This document shows positions 5,182 through 6,159 of a stretch of 6,159 nt of DNA, in pieces. Positions within the stretch are counted from its first letter, which is position 1; every line of letters starts with the position of its first letter. The notes under the pieces are model-generated. The model did no database searches and had not been told where the DNA came from. It saw only the letters and a program-made list of their open reading frames with translations. Position numbers and translations under genes: made by a program. The stretch spans positions 1-6,159 of the forward strand of contig JAJAZG010000405.1 of NCBI GenBank assembly GCA_026785865.1. Direction: 5' to 3'. The DNA is from Pseudanabaena sp. CAN_BIN31. GTDB taxonomy: Bacteria; Cyanobacteriota; Cyanobacteriia; Pseudanabaenales; Pseudanabaenaceae.

Positions 5182-5757
5182 ATGATTTCCATTATCCCTA
5201 CTACATCTCAAAATACTCGTTTACAAATCGTTGGTGACATTTCCAGATTTGCACCTCCCTTGAAAAAACTAGAGACACCTGATGAGAGAGTAGCTATGTT
5301 CATAGATTCGTCGAACCTGTTTTTTAGTTGCAAAAAGCTGGGAATTAGACATGACTTAAATGTCTATTTGACTCTAAGAGAGCGATTTGGCGCAGATAAA
5401 GTGTTCGTTTATATGAGTTTGAATCCTGCAAGTGAATCAGAAAAGCTCCTAATACGTGCTTTGAGACGAAATAAATTTCGTGTTTGGGTAAAACCTATCA
5501 TTCAAAGACCTGATGGAACAAAAAAAGGGAATTTGGACGTTGAAATGGCTTTAAGTGTTATGGAACAATCATCTCTGTATGACCGTATTGTGCTTTTAAG
5601 CGGTGATGGCGACTTCTGTATTTTGGTTAGACGATTGAGGCAGCAGGACAAGCATGTGACTGTTGTTGGTCTTAACTACATGACAAGTCCACTCCTAAAA
5701 AGACAAGCTAATCGTTATATAGACCTAGAGAGCATTTTCCGCAGAGAGGCTTCATAG
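5182..5757 (+). CDS. LabA-like NYN-domain protein, predicted PIN-like nuclease
   Basis: This 191-residue protein is a NYN (LabA/DUF88-type) domain with a 38-residue N-terminal extension. NYN domains share the PIN nuclease fold and use clustered acidic residues to bind metal, and most are thought to cut RNA. All expected acids are here: Asp42 in FIDSSN with Asn45, Asp119 in KKGNLDVEMA, and Asp142 and Asp144 in LLSGDGDF. The segment LRRNKFRVWVKP (94-105) and the strand VTVVG (159-163) fit the Rossmann-like core, ending in DLESIF (181-186). The usual DGxN signature reads DSSN, keeping the acid and Asn. No membrane segment or partner domain is visible. Cyanobacterial LabA affects circadian output, but this protein is only a family member and its role is unknown. 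Its divergent position beside hsdSM suggests a functional link; adjacency alone does not prove it. Confidence 0.85.
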   Translation: MISIIPTTSQNTRLQIVGDISRFAPPLKKLETPDERVAMFIDSSNLFFSCKKLGIRHDLNVYLTLRERFGADKVFVYMSLNPASESEKLLIRALRRNKFRVWVKPIIQRPDGTKKGNLDVEMALSVMEQSSLYDRIVLLSGDGDFCILVRRLRQQDKHVTVVGLNYMTSPLLKRQANRYIDLESIFRREAS

Positions 5758-5770
5758 GTCAAAAATATAG

Positions 5771-5809
5771 TAGAGCAAAATCTCTCAACCTCTTGGGATA
5801 TTTGCTCTA
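5771..5809 (+). terminator. Stem-loop behind the NYN gene, possible terminator
   Basis: TAGAGCAAA (5771-5779) pairs perfectly with TTTGCTCTA (5801-5809), starting 14 bases after the stop codon. ATAG and CTAT outside the arms could extend the stem with a small bulge. The 21-base loop and the tail TTACTATGTTG, which lacks a run of T, make it a weak intrinsic terminator; it may act as an RNA 3'-end stabiliser instead. Confidence 0.4.
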
Positions 5810-5866
5810 TTACTATGTTGATATCTATATTATCCTTTTAAGACACTCCCCCAAAACCCGAAACCG

Positions 5867-5989
5867 TTAGGCGTAATAAACTAAATTTGTAAACGGATGA
5901 ACATTGCGAACCAGTTTATATTTAATCGACTCAACATCAAGCCAAGGCTCAAAGTGGTCTTTAAGAAAGTTATTAAACAAATGCTTGGT
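5867..5989 (-). pseudogene. C-terminal remnant of an unidentified gene
   Basis: A 40-codon frame between a TAG upstream and its own TAA reads like real protein: NNFLKDHFEPWLDVES near its middle and VRNVHPFTNLVYYA at its end. It has no ATG or GTG start. Just upstream, another frame reads LFIDQAFV up to a stop at the same place, as if a single frameshift near 5976-5983 had split one coding sequence. I do not recognise the family. The most economical reading is the decayed 3' end of a gene, bounded on its upstream side by a HIP1 site at 6000-6007. Chance openness of a 120-base frame is also possible. Confidence 0.35.
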
Positions 5990-6159
5990 CTATAAACAGG
6001 CGATCGCTAATTAAAAAACTAGGTGAAATCGTAAGACCTCAATAAACGCTGAGAGCAAAAAATATGGCTATGACAAAGCCCGTCAATGAATATACGCATC
6101 AAGATATTTCCCCAAAAAAGGCTAGGTGGGAGCGGGAATCTTTTTAGCCGCTTTAGCCC
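5990..6159. other. Right-hand end of the window, no confident gene
   Basis: This stretch has a HIP1 site at 6000-6007 and a 27-codon plus-strand frame at 6064-6147 (MAMTKPVNEYTHQD...), preceded by GAGAGC ten bases before its ATG. A minus-strand frame of 26 codons overlaps it, so neither is convincing. No RNA gene or transposon end is visible. Confidence 0.3.

Noticed and set aside
5028..5237. A 69-codon plus-strand frame across the hsdS-NYN gap
   Set aside because: It overlaps the 5' ends of both well-supported genes, is dominated by Lys, Tyr, Ile and Phe as expected from AT-rich non-coding DNA, and has no ribosome site or recognisable motif.
2896..6007. HIP1 copies at both edges as direct repeats or att sites of a mobile element
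   Set aside because: HIP1 is so common in cyanobacteria that two copies flanking a block are not evidence of target-site duplication; no integrase, transposase or tRNA is present.
6064..6147. 27-codon plus-strand frame beginning MAMTKPVNEY
   Set aside because: Too short, overlapped by an equally long minus-strand frame, and without a recognised family; kept only as a remark in the region entry.

Overview
The window looks like a stretch of a cyanobacterial chromosome. It carries the HIP1 palindrome GCGATCGC ten times, eight of them inside one 1-kb gene. It also has the clpR-clpP3 gene pair, in which a catalytically degenerate ClpR is followed by an active ClpP3; this arrangement is typical of cyanobacteria. 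Short heptameric intergenic repeats add to the picture. The sequence alone does not fix the genus, though a Pseudanabaena-like filamentous cyanobacterium would fit.

Layout. Positions 1-172 hold the 5' end of an unidentified gene on the minus strand, cut by the window edge. Positions 267-1271 (minus) encode an enolase-superfamily enzyme, best read as o-succinylbenzoate synthase (MenC) of phylloquinone synthesis. The gap at 1272-1404 is almost filled by two palindromes: a hairpin in the menC leader and a terminator-like hairpin behind clpP. Positions 1405-2772 (minus) are the clpR-clpP3 operon, separated internally by a heptamer repeat tract. Positions 2773-3020 are intergenic. Positions 3021-5044 (minus) are a two-gene, AT-rich DNA modification operon: a half-length specificity subunit (HsdS-like, one target-recognition domain) followed by an HsdM adenine methyltransferase whose start overlaps the hsdS stop by one base. 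Divergently transcribed from it, across a 137-bp gap, is a LabA-like NYN-domain protein (5182-5757, plus), a predicted PIN-like nuclease. The last 400 bases hold a hairpin behind that gene, a 40-codon gene remnant, and no confident gene.

How it fits together. The left half is core metabolism and housekeeping proteolysis. The right half (about 2.9-6.0 kb) looks like an inserted accessory module. It has a type I-like methyltransferase and a half specificity subunit, with no hsdR anywhere in the window, next to a putative nuclease of another fold. Either the methyltransferase is solitary, the restriction subunit is encoded elsewhere, or the NYN protein is the effector of an uncharacterised modification-linked system. 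The last is a hypothesis resting only on adjacency and intact catalytic motifs. It is the most interesting lead here.
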